Positions 1-13,136 of a DNA stretch of 64,000 nucleotides are shown piece after piece; the first letter of the stretch is position 1, and each line of letters starts with the position of its first letter. Made by a program: the position numbers and the translations under genes. Location of the stretch: the NCBI RefSeq assembly GCF_031877795.1, contig NC_133971.1:730501-794500 (forward strand). The letters are read 5' to 3'. This DNA comes from Strix aluco (Eukaryota; Chordata; Aves; Strigiformes; Strigidae). The notes under the pieces were generated by a model. The model was given only the letters and a program-made list of their open reading frames with translations. It did not search any database and was not told the DNA's origin.

Positions 1-340
1 CCGGTCCCTCCCCTTCCTGCCGGGGCCGGGGGGAAGCGGGGCCGCCGCCGGACGCCGTGACTCGGGGCCGGGCTGAGGCGGGGGGAGGCGGCGGCCCCCA
101 GCGCCCCTCGCCCCGCGAGCGCCGGCGGAGAGAAGAGTGGCTTTTCTTCAGAAAAGCGGGTTTTTTTGAGGGGGGAAAAAATGCACAGACACTTTCCTTT
201 TCCTCATGAAGGTCGGTCCCTCAGCCTTTCCGCTTGGAAAAGCGCCGGGTGTGACCCCGGCCCTGCGCTGGCGGCCGGCGCCAAGGGGCTCCCGCGGGAC
301 CCGGCCCGGTCACGGCCTCCCCCGGGATGGAGGCGGCGGG
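1..340. promoter_or_regulatory. CpG-rich segment, edge of a probable CpG-island promoter
   Basis: The first 340 bases are very G+C-rich with many CpG dinucleotides and GC-box-like runs, then drop sharply into AT-richer sequence and a minisatellite. This is the composition of a vertebrate CpG-island promoter, cut by the window edge. I cannot recognise an exon or decide on a strand. In human, the gene upstream of PCSK1 and divergent from it is CAST, so a CAST promoter facing left is a reasonable guess from synteny, but nothing in the bases identifies it. A GC-rich repeat edge is the alternative. Confidence 0.5.
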
Positions 341-355
341 CGGGTGCCTGCAGCT

Positions 356-1127
356 GCCCCGGCACCCCAACTAACTCCTGTGGCACCCCAACTAACTCCT
401 CTGGCACCCCAATTCCTCTGGCACCCCAACTAACTCCTCTGGCACCCCAACTCCTCTGGTACCCCAATTCCTCTGGCACCCCAACTCCTCCAGCACCCCA
501 ACTAACTCCTGTGGCACCCCAATTCCTCTGGCACCCCAACTAACTCCTCTGGCACCCCAACTCCTCCAGCACCCCAATTCCTCTGGCACCCCAACTAACT
601 CCTGTGGCACCCCAACTCCTCTGGTACCACAATTCCTCTGGCACCCCAACTCCTCCAGCACCCCAACTAACTCCTGTGGCACCCCAACTCCTCCAGCACC
701 CCAACTAACTCTTGTGGCACCCCAACTCCTCTGGCGCCCAAACTCATCCAGCACCCCAACACCTGTGGCACCCCAATTCCTCTGGCACCCGAACTCCTCC
801 AGCACCCCAACTAACTCCTGTGGCACCTCAACTCCTCTGGCACCCCAACTCCTCCGGTACCCCAGTTCCTGTGGCATCCCAACTAACTCCTCCAGTACCC
901 CAACTCCTCCAGCACCCCACCTCCTCTGGCATCCAAACTTCTCCAGCACCCCAACACCTCTGGCACCCCAACTAACTCCTGTGGCACCTCAACTCCTCCG
1001 GCACCTCAATTCCTCCAGCACCCCAACTTCTTTGGCACCTCAACTCCTCCAGCACCTCAACTCCTCCAGCATCCCAACTCCTCTGCCACCCCAACTCCTC
1101 TGGCACCCCAACTCCTCCACCTGCCTA
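356..1127. repeat. Minisatellite, 17-21 bp unit
   Basis: About 40 imperfect tandem units on the theme GGCACCCCAACTCCTCT, some carrying an inserted AACT, run for about 770 bp. Units differ by point changes and small indels, and the array degrades toward its right end. The unit rarely forms a stop codon, so several frames stay open on both strands and give Pro/Thr-rich or Gly/Trp-rich pseudo-proteins that are not genes. It directly follows the CpG-rich segment at the left edge. Confidence 0.95.
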
Positions 1128-4100
1128 CAGCCTTGTCCCTCACCGCATCCGGAACTGGCATAAAATTCAACGGACACCTTCATGCCACGGGAGTGCCCTC
1201 AGTTTTGAAGTGGGTCACGTATCCTGTGGGTCAGTGTGGTGCTCACGGTCAGTTTATTTCAAGGTCTGATGTTTCTTAAGAGTAAGTCCCAAATGTCCCT
1301 GTTTATGTGAGTCTTTACACAGACGAGCTGCCCGGGATGTACTGGCAGCTCGTTCAAAACGCCACAGGAACAGGCAATGGTCAGTGAAAGCTGAAGGAAG
1401 ATTAAGCACGACCAAACCACCCAGGTCAACAGCTGGAAAATCATGCATGAGTAGGAATGGTGCAATCCTGAGCCTGGTTTGACCACGTCTCTCGTTCGTG
1501 TGGATGTGTAGATGGAAGGAAAAATACATTTACCAAGAGCGGTTCTCCGAGGCCGCCTCGGTGAAGAAACAAACTGCGGCTGAAGCGGTGCGGCAAATGA
1601 CAGCGTTACGGCAAGGACGGCGTGGTGAATGACATGAACTCAACCTCCAGGAAAAAGGGGTTCAAACGCACTAGTTGTGCAGCTGTGTGTAGGTGCACGC
1701 ACACGCAAACCACAGAGGTTGTGTGCAGGGGATCAGCAGGGCTCACCAGCTTTGTCTCGCCCAGGTCTTGTTTGTGCACGGCTTAAGTAAAAGAAATGGG
1801 CGTTTGGGGTGCTCTGGGCTGGGGGACCCCAGGTTTAGGCTGGCTGGGTGGTACAGCCATCGGATAGGTTGTATTCCTCCGAAGAGGCAGCTGCAGCAGC
1901 GGTTCCTGCGCACGGGCAGGAGGAAGCAAAAATGTCTGAGTCTTCAGGGAATGCTCGCCGCCTAAGCAGCTACGCCCTGCTTCCTCCGGGGAAGAGGCAG
2001 TGGGACTCAGCTACTTAGTGGGGAGCCTGTAAAGCCAATTAGTGCTTGTGCTTGTGCTCTCAGACAGGGGGTGGGGGTGAACCCCTCGGGGCCTCGGGGA
2101 ATGGCTTTAACCTCCGGAGAGGAAGGAGGGTTCCCACGCATCCTCTGCCTGAGGCAGTCCCTGCTCCTCCTTTCTGATTAGCTCTGCACAGATTTATCGC
2201 TGGTCTCTGAAGCGTTTCAGCCTGCGACAAGGACGGGTTTTGCATTCCACTCGATGGGTCACCTGCCTCAGATTTTAAGCACCCAGCCTCTACCCAAGCT
2301 CTGCGTTGCATCTGGCCATGGAAGTGTAAAGCGGTTCCACAGGACCATCTTACAGGGCTGTGCAGCGAGGCGAGGTGCTCCGGAGGAGGTGAAAGCCGTG
2401 TGTAACGTGTGGCTTTTACAGCTGTGTTACCCGGGGTCGCTCTGACAGGTCTAACAGATTGTCCTGCATTCCTGGGCTGCTGGCAGCAGACCCTCCCTGC
2501 TGACACAGTGCCGCAGGAAGCCTTCAGCAAGCTTCACCCCTCTTACTGCTACGTGCCTGGTGACAAGCAACTGGAGCTGACAGTAATTGAAGCTGTGGAG
2601 CTGCACAGTAACGAGGCAATAATACATCAAATCCGTGGTGATGTCGGTCTGCATCACGCTGGGCGTTGAGGGTTCTGCTGGTCCAGAAGCACGTCATCAA
2701 TTCTGAGCTCTCCTAGGAAGAAGTTAGGCACGTAAATGGGATTTGGACACTGGGTAGGTGCAGGGAGGAGGAGACCCGCACGCTTACTCCACTTCCCACA
2801 GCTGCTGGGGGTGTCTGCGGTGCTGTGGAAACCGGCTGAGCTCCGGCCTTGCAAGGAAATCTTGCTTTGGGGCAAAGGGCACTGTTGTTTCTATTAGAAG
2901 GCTCCTCTAGTTTGCCACTGCTTTAAGAAACCATCGTTTATTGGCAATGTCTGCATAAATTTATTCTTAACTAGCTTAGACTACTTTTATATGTAAAGTA
3001 CATAGACAGCATGAGTGCTCGAGTCAGCTCTTGAACTACTGCGGGCCTAAACACCACTCCAACAGTTCGCTCATTTGGGTAAAGATCCGGGTATCTGAGT
3101 GGAAGAGTTGCTAGTAATTATCCAAGTCAGTCTACTTATTATCTGCAATTAGGAAAAAATAAGTTTTACTTGCGTCTTTCAGTGGCGTACAGGTGTGTAA
3201 TTTCAAAGTCACGTTGTGTTTTCTGTTGCTTTTTCTGCTTATTCCTTCACAGCATCTGCAAGTGAACAAACCCACTGAAGCCTGCTGATATTTTATGTGG
3301 CGTGGGCAGTGGAGTTCTGCACAGGGCTGACCAGAAACTGATGCAGGAGACGATGGATGGTCCAGACGGATGGTTTGTTCAATGTATATTGGTTGGAGCA
3401 ACAGCAGGTGGCCACGTCAGGAACACAGGTTCTTTACTGTGGTAATGTGCAAGGTAAACAACTACTTAAAAACATTTTTATATGCTTTAATAGTCATTTA
3501 GAGATATGTTTCATGGATAAGTTTACATGTAATTCAAGGTACTGGAGTCTAAAATTGGAATCCAGAATCACAGACTCATTTTTCCCTACCATCCCCCATC
3601 TCCAAAGGGCACCAGTTGACGTCAAATGCCTCTGAATAAAAAGGTGCTCAAAATTCTGGCAGGATCAGATGAAATTTTTGCCAAGCATACATATTTTATT
3701 AGTGTAACTTGCATAATGGTACTACTGCAAGCTTATGAGTCATTCACCAAATTTACAAAACAAAGTACAAAATCTCTTGTGTAATTGGATTTTTATCTAG
3801 GGTAGTTAAAAAAAAAGCCTAAAAGTAAGTATAAAAACCAGTCAAATGAGTTGTTTCTTTAATTTCTTTCCTCCTCTTCTTCTGGTCTACCAGGAAACTC
3901 ATCACAAGTTTTTGTTCTGTTCTGTCCCTCCCAAAACCAAAACCATCAGGATTTACTTTTTTTTTTTTTATTTTTTTTATTTGATGCATGCAGTCCCACC
4001 CTGTTTTAACACACCAACAGTAACAAAGACGGACAAGCTCATTTCATTTCTTCTACTCTTTTTGTTCACAAAATGTTCAGGAAGTGGGAGTTGGAGTTTT

Positions 4101-6825
4101 CAGTTATGGAAATCCTATTTGTTGATAAGAGCAAATAGTTTGATAACATTCTTGCTCTATAAAGCAATAATTCAAATCCTTACTATTGAAGGGTTTCTTT
4201 CTGTATATGTTGATACCCGTGTTTTTGTACATGTTATAAACATGTTCTCTTCTGCTTGTTTAGTGTGAAGATCTCCTGCTGGACTCCATCCCACTGCCGA
4301 ATGGAAATTTCCTTTCCACAGGCAGAAATCCCAAGCTTTGCCACCAACCAAGAGAAAATCAGAGCTGATTCCATAGTCTTCCTTGGGCTTTGTTATTTTG
4401 TAAATCCCTCAATACTGAGCTGAGCTTTAATTAAAAAAATTAACTTTGCAATTGACTTTGAGTAATTACTGGAGCTGAATTTGGGTGATATGTACAAAAG
4501 TTTTTATTTATCCAGATGTTTATTTCATTACATTTCATTTATTTCATTACACTGAAGCAGAGCAAATCCCAAAGCTTCAGCAGAATGTAACACATGCAAC
4601 CATCAGTGAAAAAAATGTGTGTTGGGGCCTTTCTCGTACAGGACTTTGTTACACTCCATGTGTCTGGTCCTCTCTTTTCTCCACAGCCAGTTCCTGCTGG
4701 GGAAGCCAAACCGCCGTCAGCTCTGGGAGCCAGCAGCGACTCGAGGCAGCTGAGGTGCGGCCGCCCTTCCCCAGAACAATTCTGGCTGTTGGTTTGGAAA
4801 CGGTTCAGGAACGTGCGCTTCCAGTCATCGATTCGGTTCAGCACAGATTCAGCTTTCAGCCGATCCCAGGCGTTTCTCTTGAGGTGGTGACTCGGAAGTG
4901 AGGTGGGCTGGGCAGGGCAGGGGCGGGCTGGGCGTCACCCCAGCGGGTGTCAAACGTCGCAGCTATGTGGGAGCGGCTGACCTGCCGCCCGCTCCCCGCT
5001 GATGGGTTTATCTGAGAAGAACTTCCCTGAGATGAAGTATATTCTCTCAGGTGTAAGCTCAGTGAAGAAATTACAGTAAAATGTACGTCCTAGACATTTC
5101 TGATTTTTATAAACCTGATTTATAAGGACTTACACATACAAAAATTACAATACCGTGTCTCTCAGACTCTCCAGCTGTAGGCTCAGATTGCTCTGTAAGT
5201 AGAAACTGCAGGTAAGGAAAACTTTGACGAGCTCTGTGCAAGGTGAGACAAAAAAAAATCCATGTGTTTAGAAGTAAACTTTAAAGTCTTTATACACCAG
5301 AAAGTTTCAAAATCAATAATAGTGCTAATGAAGTAAAATACATACCTTTTAAGCACAGTTTACATTTTCAACATGCAGAATTTTCCAAGTGTTTTTATCT
5401 GTGTCAATGCTGTATCTTGCAAATCATAAAACCCATGCAACAGATTAAAACTTTCATGTGTTTCTCAGACATTTTCTCACTTAATCTCCATTTGCCACAG
5501 AAATAATGCTTTCCTTGAGAGTAATACCATTCCCTCCAGTGCAAGGCTGCACTTATTCCTAATCATCAAGGTGCGCAATGGTCCCCTCAGGGCAATATTC
5601 TCCTTCAGATGAAATTAATCCTGAGATTCTTGGTATTAATAGAGACTTCACAGGGGAAATGTTATGAAAAATAGCTGTGCTTTTCTCAAACGCATCCGGT
5701 AAAACAGGGGGAAAACTGTTTGTGTTGATTTGCGAAGATGCAGTAAATCATTTATGTGGGTGACTTTTGATGAGTCATCCCAGGGTAACAAAGAAAAGGT
5801 TTTGCATGACACCGCCTCTTTTTTCTGTTTTGTTTTATGTTTGCTTTTTCTCACTGTCTTACAGATGCACAGATACACAGGCACTTAGGGCTGAAGAAGC
5901 CCAGGACAGATCAAAGTATAGTTTACTACTAAGCCAAAACCAAAAATAGAACCAACACTTGACTACTTTGTATGCAGTATGTATATACATTCATACATAC
6001 ACACACGTATGTCTGTCTCACAGCTGTTTTGTATATGATGCAATGCACTGTATCACTAACCAGTGTTCCCATGACTCCCAGGTAAAATAAAAGACTAGTG
6101 TCTGAAGATTAAAGGATAACAGTTTAAAGCAAAACAGCACTGAAAGGTGTAATTAAAAACTGAACTTACACAGCAAGATATTAAGAATTTTGATAGAAAC
6201 CTTGGAGAATCTCTAGGGTCAGGAAAGGAAGAAAAATAGCTCCTCCACCTGCCTCTACTCAGCCTTTGTAAGGGGTAGCCCCAGCCTGTAGTTGGGTATC
6301 ACCTGTAGCTACGAGCCACAGAAGCAGCACACAGTGGCCACAACTCTTTTAATACCACCAAAGACGGTAATTTCTGCGGCCGTCCCTCGGGGCCCTACAG
6401 GAGCATGCTGCTGGGAGAGCGCTGGGCACTACCCCTTGTTAGACAACACAAAATGCTCTTTTGCCAACCCTGCTAAATACCTTTTTTTGCTTCCTGCTAG
6501 GATTTGAAAACTCTTCCCCAATGCTGTGCTGGCTGGGCAGGGATGATGCTTCTCACATACTTTCAGCCAGCAGCTGCCTGTGAAACAAGATGTCGGTAAT
6601 TACAAGAGCACTTCCACAGTCTTTCCCTCTGCGCTTGTGGCAGGTTATGAAAAAACCTCTGGCAAACAAGAAATTCGTGTTGAGGGAGATGGAAATTATA
6701 GTGCTGGGCTCTGTCAGCTCCCGTGAGCTGTGGCACGTCCGCCATTCCTACGGGGATGCAGCCCCTGCGGCAGGGGGGTTTGAGCACCCCAGGCTTCCGT
6801 TCGTGTTTCTGGGGGGTTTGCTGCT
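1128..6825. other. Intergenic, no gene recognised
   Basis: Moderately AT-rich single-copy sequence. Open frames are short (156 codons at most) and match no family I know. Minor content: T-rich runs near 3958-3980, a 16-bp duplicated ATTTCATT-type motif near 4525-4555, a small GC-rich stretch at 4680-5000, and a short TATG/CATA-rich patch near 5975-6010. Nothing resembles a spliced coding exon with conserved protein sequence. Confidence 0.6.
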
Positions 6826-6889
6826 GGTAAACTGAGGCTCAGGAGGCCTGAGGGATGTCTGGGGTCACACAGGTAAAGGCACTGACCCT
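6826..6889 (-). mobile_element. Possible MIR SINE relic
   Basis: The + strand shows GTAAACTGAGGCTCAGG, then GGGGTCACACAGGTAA about 30 bases later. This order and spacing match the reverse complement of the MIR core and tail (ACTGAGGC...GGTCACACAG). The relic is short and diverged, as expected for an ancient amniote SINE, and its ends are uncertain. Chance similarity cannot be excluded by eye. Confidence 0.35.
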
Positions 6890-8090
6890 GAGTTTTCTTT
6901 ATGCACAACCCTTTCAGTCACATTTCTGATCTGATTATTGAGCTTAAAAATGGGGCTATATCAACAGTGAAGAAAAGTTATTACAAAGCTTTCCTCTCCA
7001 GTGTGCCGACCATGAGAAACCTCACTGGGGATTTTGTCTAAGCACGCACTCGTGTGTCATGGCACAATTACGTCTGAAAGGTGTTTGTCTGCAGACACAC
7101 GCATCCCTGCAGTCACATACACATTTTAAAGACATACACACACCAATCATTTATTAATTACACTCTAGAGTTAGGGAAAAACCCATTGTCAAATACTTTG
7201 CCAATCAGAGTTGCATGATACGCCTGGAAACAGGGATGAGAGCGGATGACACTGCTCCTGGGGAGAGCATCGCCTGGCTGAATAATTGCAGATTGTCTTG
7301 GTCAGGGCTGGTGGGTGTTGTGCATTTAGCAGTCTGGTTCGTCCTGTACTTAACTTGGTTGACTAGTGCTTCACCTGAAAGTGAGACTAACATGTTAAAA
7401 GCTGCATTAATATTAATAACCATGTCTTCAGAAAACTTCTCTGCTTACAGCCTGACATCCCTGAATCCATTACAGCCATCTACTGCTTTGCCATCACTTC
7501 CCTGCTCAGATGTTTTCTCAGCTGCACGGTTCAAGCTTTTCTTCATCGCCGGTGACTGTATGCTCTGCACAGGGCTGAGCCTCGCGGGTCTCTTCTTTGA
7601 TTAACGCTATAGTTTGTGCCTTTTAACGAGCACAACTTCCAGTCAAAACAACAGAGAGGAAGTCAAAGTAAATGTGGGCTGGTACAGAAACGTTTTATGG
7701 AAAATTGCAGCACTGCTTCACAGGAAAGTCTTTCCTGTTTCAGAAATGTGAGAAAATAAGAACCTGGGATTGGTCGGAAGGGAAACGTGGGTAACATGGA
7801 AAATATTTTACAGCTATATGCTGTTTTGAAGGCAGTATACATCTTTCATAATTAAAAAAAGAAAGCATGTTGAGCTAACGTTGAGCAGAACCAGAGATAA
7901 GCGACCCCCTGGACACAGGACCTCAGCACTCCATGCAGCTTGGCCCAACATTTAGTTCAAAGCAACCTTAAAAAAAAACCCAAACCCTCACCTTTTGCAT
8001 GCTTCACCGCACGCTACACGGATCTCTCCCACCCCTGTCATGGATTGCAGCTATTCTGCAGCTGAAAAACAGTGCATTAACACAAACCAC
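6890..8090. other. Intergenic, no gene recognised
   Basis: Unique-looking sequence. A 129-codon open frame at 7215-7604 (+) has hydrophobic stretches but no recognisable domain, no splice context and low-complexity Ser/Leu composition, so I treat it as chance. No repeat family recognised. Confidence 0.5.
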
Positions 8091-8465
8091 CGCTTCTCCT
8101 GAGCGGCCGAGCAGCAGCGGCGGGGTGAGAGCCTCCGTGGGCCATTGCTCGGGGACGTCCCCTCACACAGCAGCTGCCCTTCCTCCTCGCACTCCTCTGG
8201 GAACAGACGCGGCGTTAATGGAGCCAGAGTGCGGGTAACTTCCTCTCAGCAGGCGCTCCTGTCCCCTGGGCGTCGTTCTCATTTCTATTTTAAGCCGCAC
8301 ATTCATTCCGTTCGTGCCCCAAGAAGCGCGGTGGGGCGGCCCTACATTGCAGCAAGACCCATTTTCAGGGCCTGGTTTCACTGTGAAACCTTTGCTGGTT
8401 GGAGCAACCCAGCAACATTTAAACGCGGCCGACGCGCCAACCACAAGGAGAGGGAACGAGAGTCC
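8091..8465. other. Small CpG-rich patch
   Basis: CpG dinucleotides are locally frequent, with repeated GCGGCC, CGGCG and GACGCG motifs, in contrast to the CpG-poor flanks. It lies immediately left of a CR1 fragment. It could be a small promoter or enhancer, a methylation-protected site, or a relic of a GC-rich repeat. No exon is recognised. Confidence 0.3.
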
Positions 8466-8500
8466 CCAGCATGCCACAAAACCCCAAATCTGTTGTTTCA

Positions 8501-8980
8501 CACAGAATCACAGAATCATTCAGGTTGGAAAAGCCCCTCGGGATCATCGAGCCCAACCCTCAGCCCAACTCTACAAAGTTCTCCCCTACCCCACATCCCC
8601 CAACATCTCACCCAAACGACCCTTAAACACACCCAGGGATGGTGACTCCACCCCCTCCCTGGGCAGCCTATTCCACTGTCTGACCACTCTTTCTGGGAAA
8701 CATTTTTCCCTCCTGTCCAGTCTGAACCTCCCCTGTTGCAGTTTAAAGCCGTTCCCCCTTGTTCTGTCACTAATCACCTGTGAGAAGAGACCAGCACCAA
8801 CCTCTCTACAATGTCCTTTCAGGGAGCTGTAGAGTGATGAGGTCTCCCCTCAGCCTTCTCCTCCTCACACTGAACAGTCCCAGCTCCTTCCATCTCTCCT
8901 CACAGGATTTATTCTCCAGGCCCTTCCCCAGCCTCGTTGCCCTCCTCTGCACTCGCTCCAGCACCTCGAGATCTCTCTCA
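8501..8980 (-). mobile_element. CR1 LINE, 5'-truncated 3' end
   Basis: On the + strand the element begins with CACAGAATCACAGAATCATT followed by AGGTTGGAAAAG and the ATCATCGAGCCCAACC block, the reverse complement of a CR1 3' end. It extends leftward in CR1 terms into the last part of ORF2, whose translation reads [19 protein letters not shown]. It stops abruptly near 8980 where its sister copy at 55.7 kb continues, so it is 5'-truncated. It belongs to the same subfamily as the 55.7-kb copy. Confidence 0.93.
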
Positions 8981-11900
8981 TCTGGAGCCAGTCAGCCCCT
9001 CAGCCCAGGCGATGCTCCTGCCCTTTGCCGGGCTCGTGGGCGACGGAAACTCCATTTGCAAATACACAACGACTGTATCAAGTGCAGGTGGATGGCCAAC
9101 GCGCAGCGGCCTCACAGGAGCTGACATTTTGTATACATCAGCCCCAAATGTTGCAAAACCCCTGGTATTTCGAGTCACCAAGGGGCAGCGGAGCAGCAAC
9201 ATCTGAGGGGAAGTATTCTGACTGAGGAAATGCACTTGTTGCGCAGCGACTTGCGATGACACCAGGACGGCTGCACCGTGCCCAGGCTTGTCCGGCTAAA
9301 CCCAGCCTGGCTCACGACGGCCCTGTGCTCTGCCCCTTCCCCAGCCGCCTCCCCGGCACCAGAAACATACCCCTGCCCCCCTTCCAAAACCCGAGGCACC
9401 CAGGCTGCCTCTGCATTTCCAGGACAAGGGGCAGAGAAGCCCCGTGCTGCTGCCCTCGTGCCTCTGCTGTGACTCACCGCCAGTGAGCGATGACAAATTT
9501 GTCCTGTTCTGCTCTCGCCAGGCCCCAGGCCAGTGGCACAGCAGCTTCAGGGTGGAGTAATAAGCTCAAGAATTAACACATAATTATTAAACATGGCAAA
9601 AATAATGGCCTGGAGTGAGAAAATAAACGCTCCCTGCCATGAGACCCTGCAAACTGAGATGAGATTTTTTGCAAAAAGCGTATGAGCACAAGTGGCTACC
9701 TCCTCCACCAGGCACTGGGGAAATAAAACTCCTCCTCCACCCCTCAGAATTTGGCATAACTGGAGGAAACGCGGACACTTGTACTTGCCAGGGACCTGCT
9801 TCAAACCTCACTGCAAATAATGGCTTCCCACTGCTGCAAGTGGGTTTTAGATCAAGCCCAGAAAGTGTTATTTCTGCCACATTAGTGTTCAGAAAGAGTA
9901 CTTTACATGAGCCAGGTCCAGATATCTGCATGTGTGAAAATCCCCTTCCTTCTTGTAAGGGAATATTTGGAAAAAAGTGTATAAATCAGGACGCCAAAGC
10001 CCATTATCCTTTTAAAAACTCCAGGAAGCTCTGCCAGCTTTGCATGCTGCTGCCAGAAGATAGGGGATCCTTTTTAATAGACCGATTACACCCAAACCCG
10101 CCGTCAGCAGATTGCAGGCATCCTGATATTTGTGGTGAACAAAGAGTTAAGTGCGAGTGTGCCTGTATCTGTGCTGTGATGCCAGCGCAGACATTTCCTC
10201 CACATCCTCAGCCTCTGCTGCCAAAGCATGTGGTTTGCAGCTAAAGGCAGGGGACATGCTTCACATGCCAAGGAGAGATAATCCCCCTTCCCTGGGGAAG
10301 CAGGACACCCCGGGGAGGGGGGGGAAAAATACACACAGCCCGTAAAGCTGGAAATGTGAAAGGGGCTCCCAATGCACAGAAGGGCTTGGAGAGATCGTGA
10401 GGGTGGTCTGAGCCAGGGCGCTGTGCTCGGCCCAGCCCCGCTCGTTCGGATGATGTCTGTGGGGAGAAGTTTGTTTGCGCCCCGTTTCCAGGGTTTTGCC
10501 GGAGCTGGTGCCTGGCTGCCAGTTGATTTTCTTCCCTCTGACCGCAATCCGGCCGTTCTCTGCTCCTCGCTGTCTGCGCTCTGGCGTGTTTACTGACGGC
10601 AGGCTTGCAGACCAGATCTTTAAGAGATGCACAAAGCATGACTCACCCACGGCCCTGCGGAGACTATCGCAGCGCTGGGTGGTTAAACCCGAAACCTTCC
10701 TTCCCCATCCCTGACTGCCGACGAGCTGGGTCCCTCTGCACAGACCTCTTGACGTGACTGTGCTTGTACGCCTTGTTTTTCTTGTTCGGCTTCCCAGAAT
10801 TCTGGCACAGAAAGGTTCGCAAGAGTCATTAGGGGTTGGCTCTGAATTTCCGAGCGCAGAGCAACAGCACGTTTGGGGCACGCCGGGCTGTGCTGCGCTT
10901 GTGCTGTCTGGGGAGGGATCTCCCACCCGTCGGTGGGGCTGGGCTGCCTCCTGTCCTCGCCCTCTCCCCGCTGTCTGTACTGGGGCTCTGTAAACCACCC
11001 GCACAGCCACCAGCTGCACCACATACCCACAAAATCCCCATGGGAGGCACCAGGGTTTATACCCTTGGCTTTCACGGTTGCAGCTGTCCTTTAAGACCCT
11101 TCCGGACTTTGCCAAATAAATTTCACCGCAGTGCTTTTCACCTCTTTTTTGGACTGTTGGATGCTGTCCTGCCAGCAGCACAGGTTCTCTCGAGGTGACA
11201 CACACCGTACACGGGCTTGCTTCTCCTCAGCCCTTACCTCCTTCAGAAGCGGTCTGTGAAGTACCTCGGTTTCAACCACACTGGGAATCAAAACAGCGTC
11301 AACTAAGCATCATTAATTAGTTTGGTTAAATGAGATTAGTCAATGCTTTTTAGGGATTGTCTGATGACATCTGGGAGTGTCAAGCACCCCCTCTGTACTG
11401 AGAAATATGGAAGGATGTGGCAGAAAGACAGAATCTGAGGAATTTAAGCTCTAAGACCTTTCTGTCACTCAAAATGGCTCCGAGCATCAGTTGCGTGATG
11501 GCACCGGGTTCTCCTCGTCCCGTGGCACATTTAGCCCCAGCTCGCGTCTCCGCCTCTTCAGGATGCCCCAGTAGGACGGCAGGCTTTGATTTTTTGCTGC
11601 TTTTTCTCTCGGGAACTCCCTTCGCCCCCTTGGGGGTGACTCATTTCCTCCTATGGCTCATCTCACACTGCCTGCTGCCGGAGCTTACGGCTCGCTCTTC
11701 TCCTCTGCAGCAGCAAAACTTGTTACAAAAACAAGCAAAGCTATCACGTTGTCAGAAATCTTGCTTTTTTTTTTTTTTTTTTTTTTCCCTCTGCAGCACA
11801 CAGAGAGCCTTGTCTGTAGGCACCTCAGTGAGACTTTGGATACAGTCTGAAATGTAAGGAAAGGTGGGGAAAAAATCCAGTTATCTGCACATAGAGCCGT

Positions 11901-13136
11901 TTTATATTCCTGTTGTGCAAAGCTGCAGGGAGGCACTGGTGGCAATGACTCAAAAAGTGAAGTATCCTCAAACTTCAGTCTCAAAATCTTAGTGTAAATT
12001 AGCATCTTAAGTGATGAGTGAAGGCAGAAATTGCCGGGTTGGCAGTGCCACGAGCTGGGGTGTGCGCGGTGAGAGGCACGCTGCCCGACAGTGAGCTGGC
12101 AGGGAAATCGGGGGGTACATTTCCCTGCTCCGTGCGTGAGACCTTTCCCTCCTACACACGTGTCACAGCCAAAATTCAGTCTTTGTATTTTTCAAGATAT
12201 GCGATCCTTTATTTGCTAGAGAAACCTGACCTTTCTGGGATTGAAAACAAGAAAATTTTAGTTATCCTGCCTTTCTTATATTGATTTTCACCTGTCACTC
12301 AGGTAGTTTGTATCATTATTTATACCAATTTTAGGACATAAGGCAATGAAACCTCAGTGGTGGGAATCTTAAAATAATGCAGTCTCCATTTTACCATATC
12401 TAAACCCTGGCATTTAGATTCTTACCACTGTAAGGGAAAATAAGGATTTTTAGGGTGTTTTTTTTCCAGTTCTTCACCTATTTGAATAGCCCACTGGTGA
12501 TATGCCGATGAGTTTTTGGGCTTCTGAAAAAGTTATATTGAGTTTTAACAGATAAAAGATGGCACTATCGCAGCGATGGTTCACTGCTATAAATAAACCC
12601 CCCGGAGATGTGGTCAGATGTGAGACTGAGGCCGTGCGAGCTGCCGAGCTGCGCTTCAGCGTGGGTGAGTTTGTGCAATTTTGTGCTGCCTGGGAGAATT
12701 AAAACTTTCCAATTGGAGCACGGGGCACCTCAATTCCTTAGGAGTCATCCAAATAAATCGATGGTACTTGCAGGGTGCCTTGGAGGTAAACAAGCCGCGT
12801 GACATCTGACCAAAGGCAGAGGAGGGGTTGTCAAGGTTGGTAACTCCCTGGGGCGGCATTTGCGCTGGCGTATTTATCTGCAGGGTTCCAACCTCGAGAG
12901 TGATTGCAATTAAAATCTGCTGCAGAGAGAGAGGCAGTTCTCCCAGTACACACGAGAGGACACAGCTGAAACGCCACTAATGCAGAGCCTGTTTCTTTTT
13001 TAAATGCATTTACAAATAATAATAAGCAGGAGCTGAACTGGCAGAAGAGAGATTAGGTCATGCTGGCAGAGTCTGTTGTTTCATTCCTTATTTTTTCTTG
13101 AAACACTGAAATGTGTGCCATCTGGTGAGGTCATGG
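8981..13136. other. Intergenic, includes a long unexplained antisense open frame
   Basis: No gene recognised. The segment is fairly GC-rich between 10.2 and 11.2 kb, where a 314-codon frame on the minus strand (10261-11205) stays open without being a repeat. It has no domain I know and is discussed as a finding. A 191-codon plus-strand frame at 9669-10244 is equally unassigned. A T22 run sits at 11765-11786, after which the sequence becomes AT-rich. Confidence 0.5.

Noticed and set aside
204-1163. Pro/Thr-rich (+) and Gly/Trp/Glu-rich (-) frames
   Set aside because: Translations of the 17-21 bp minisatellite, open in several frames with no start context or splice sites.
9669-10244. 191-codon plus-strand frame
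   Set aside because: No recognisable domain, signal peptide or splice context; this length is plausible by chance in 64 kb. Left as unassigned.
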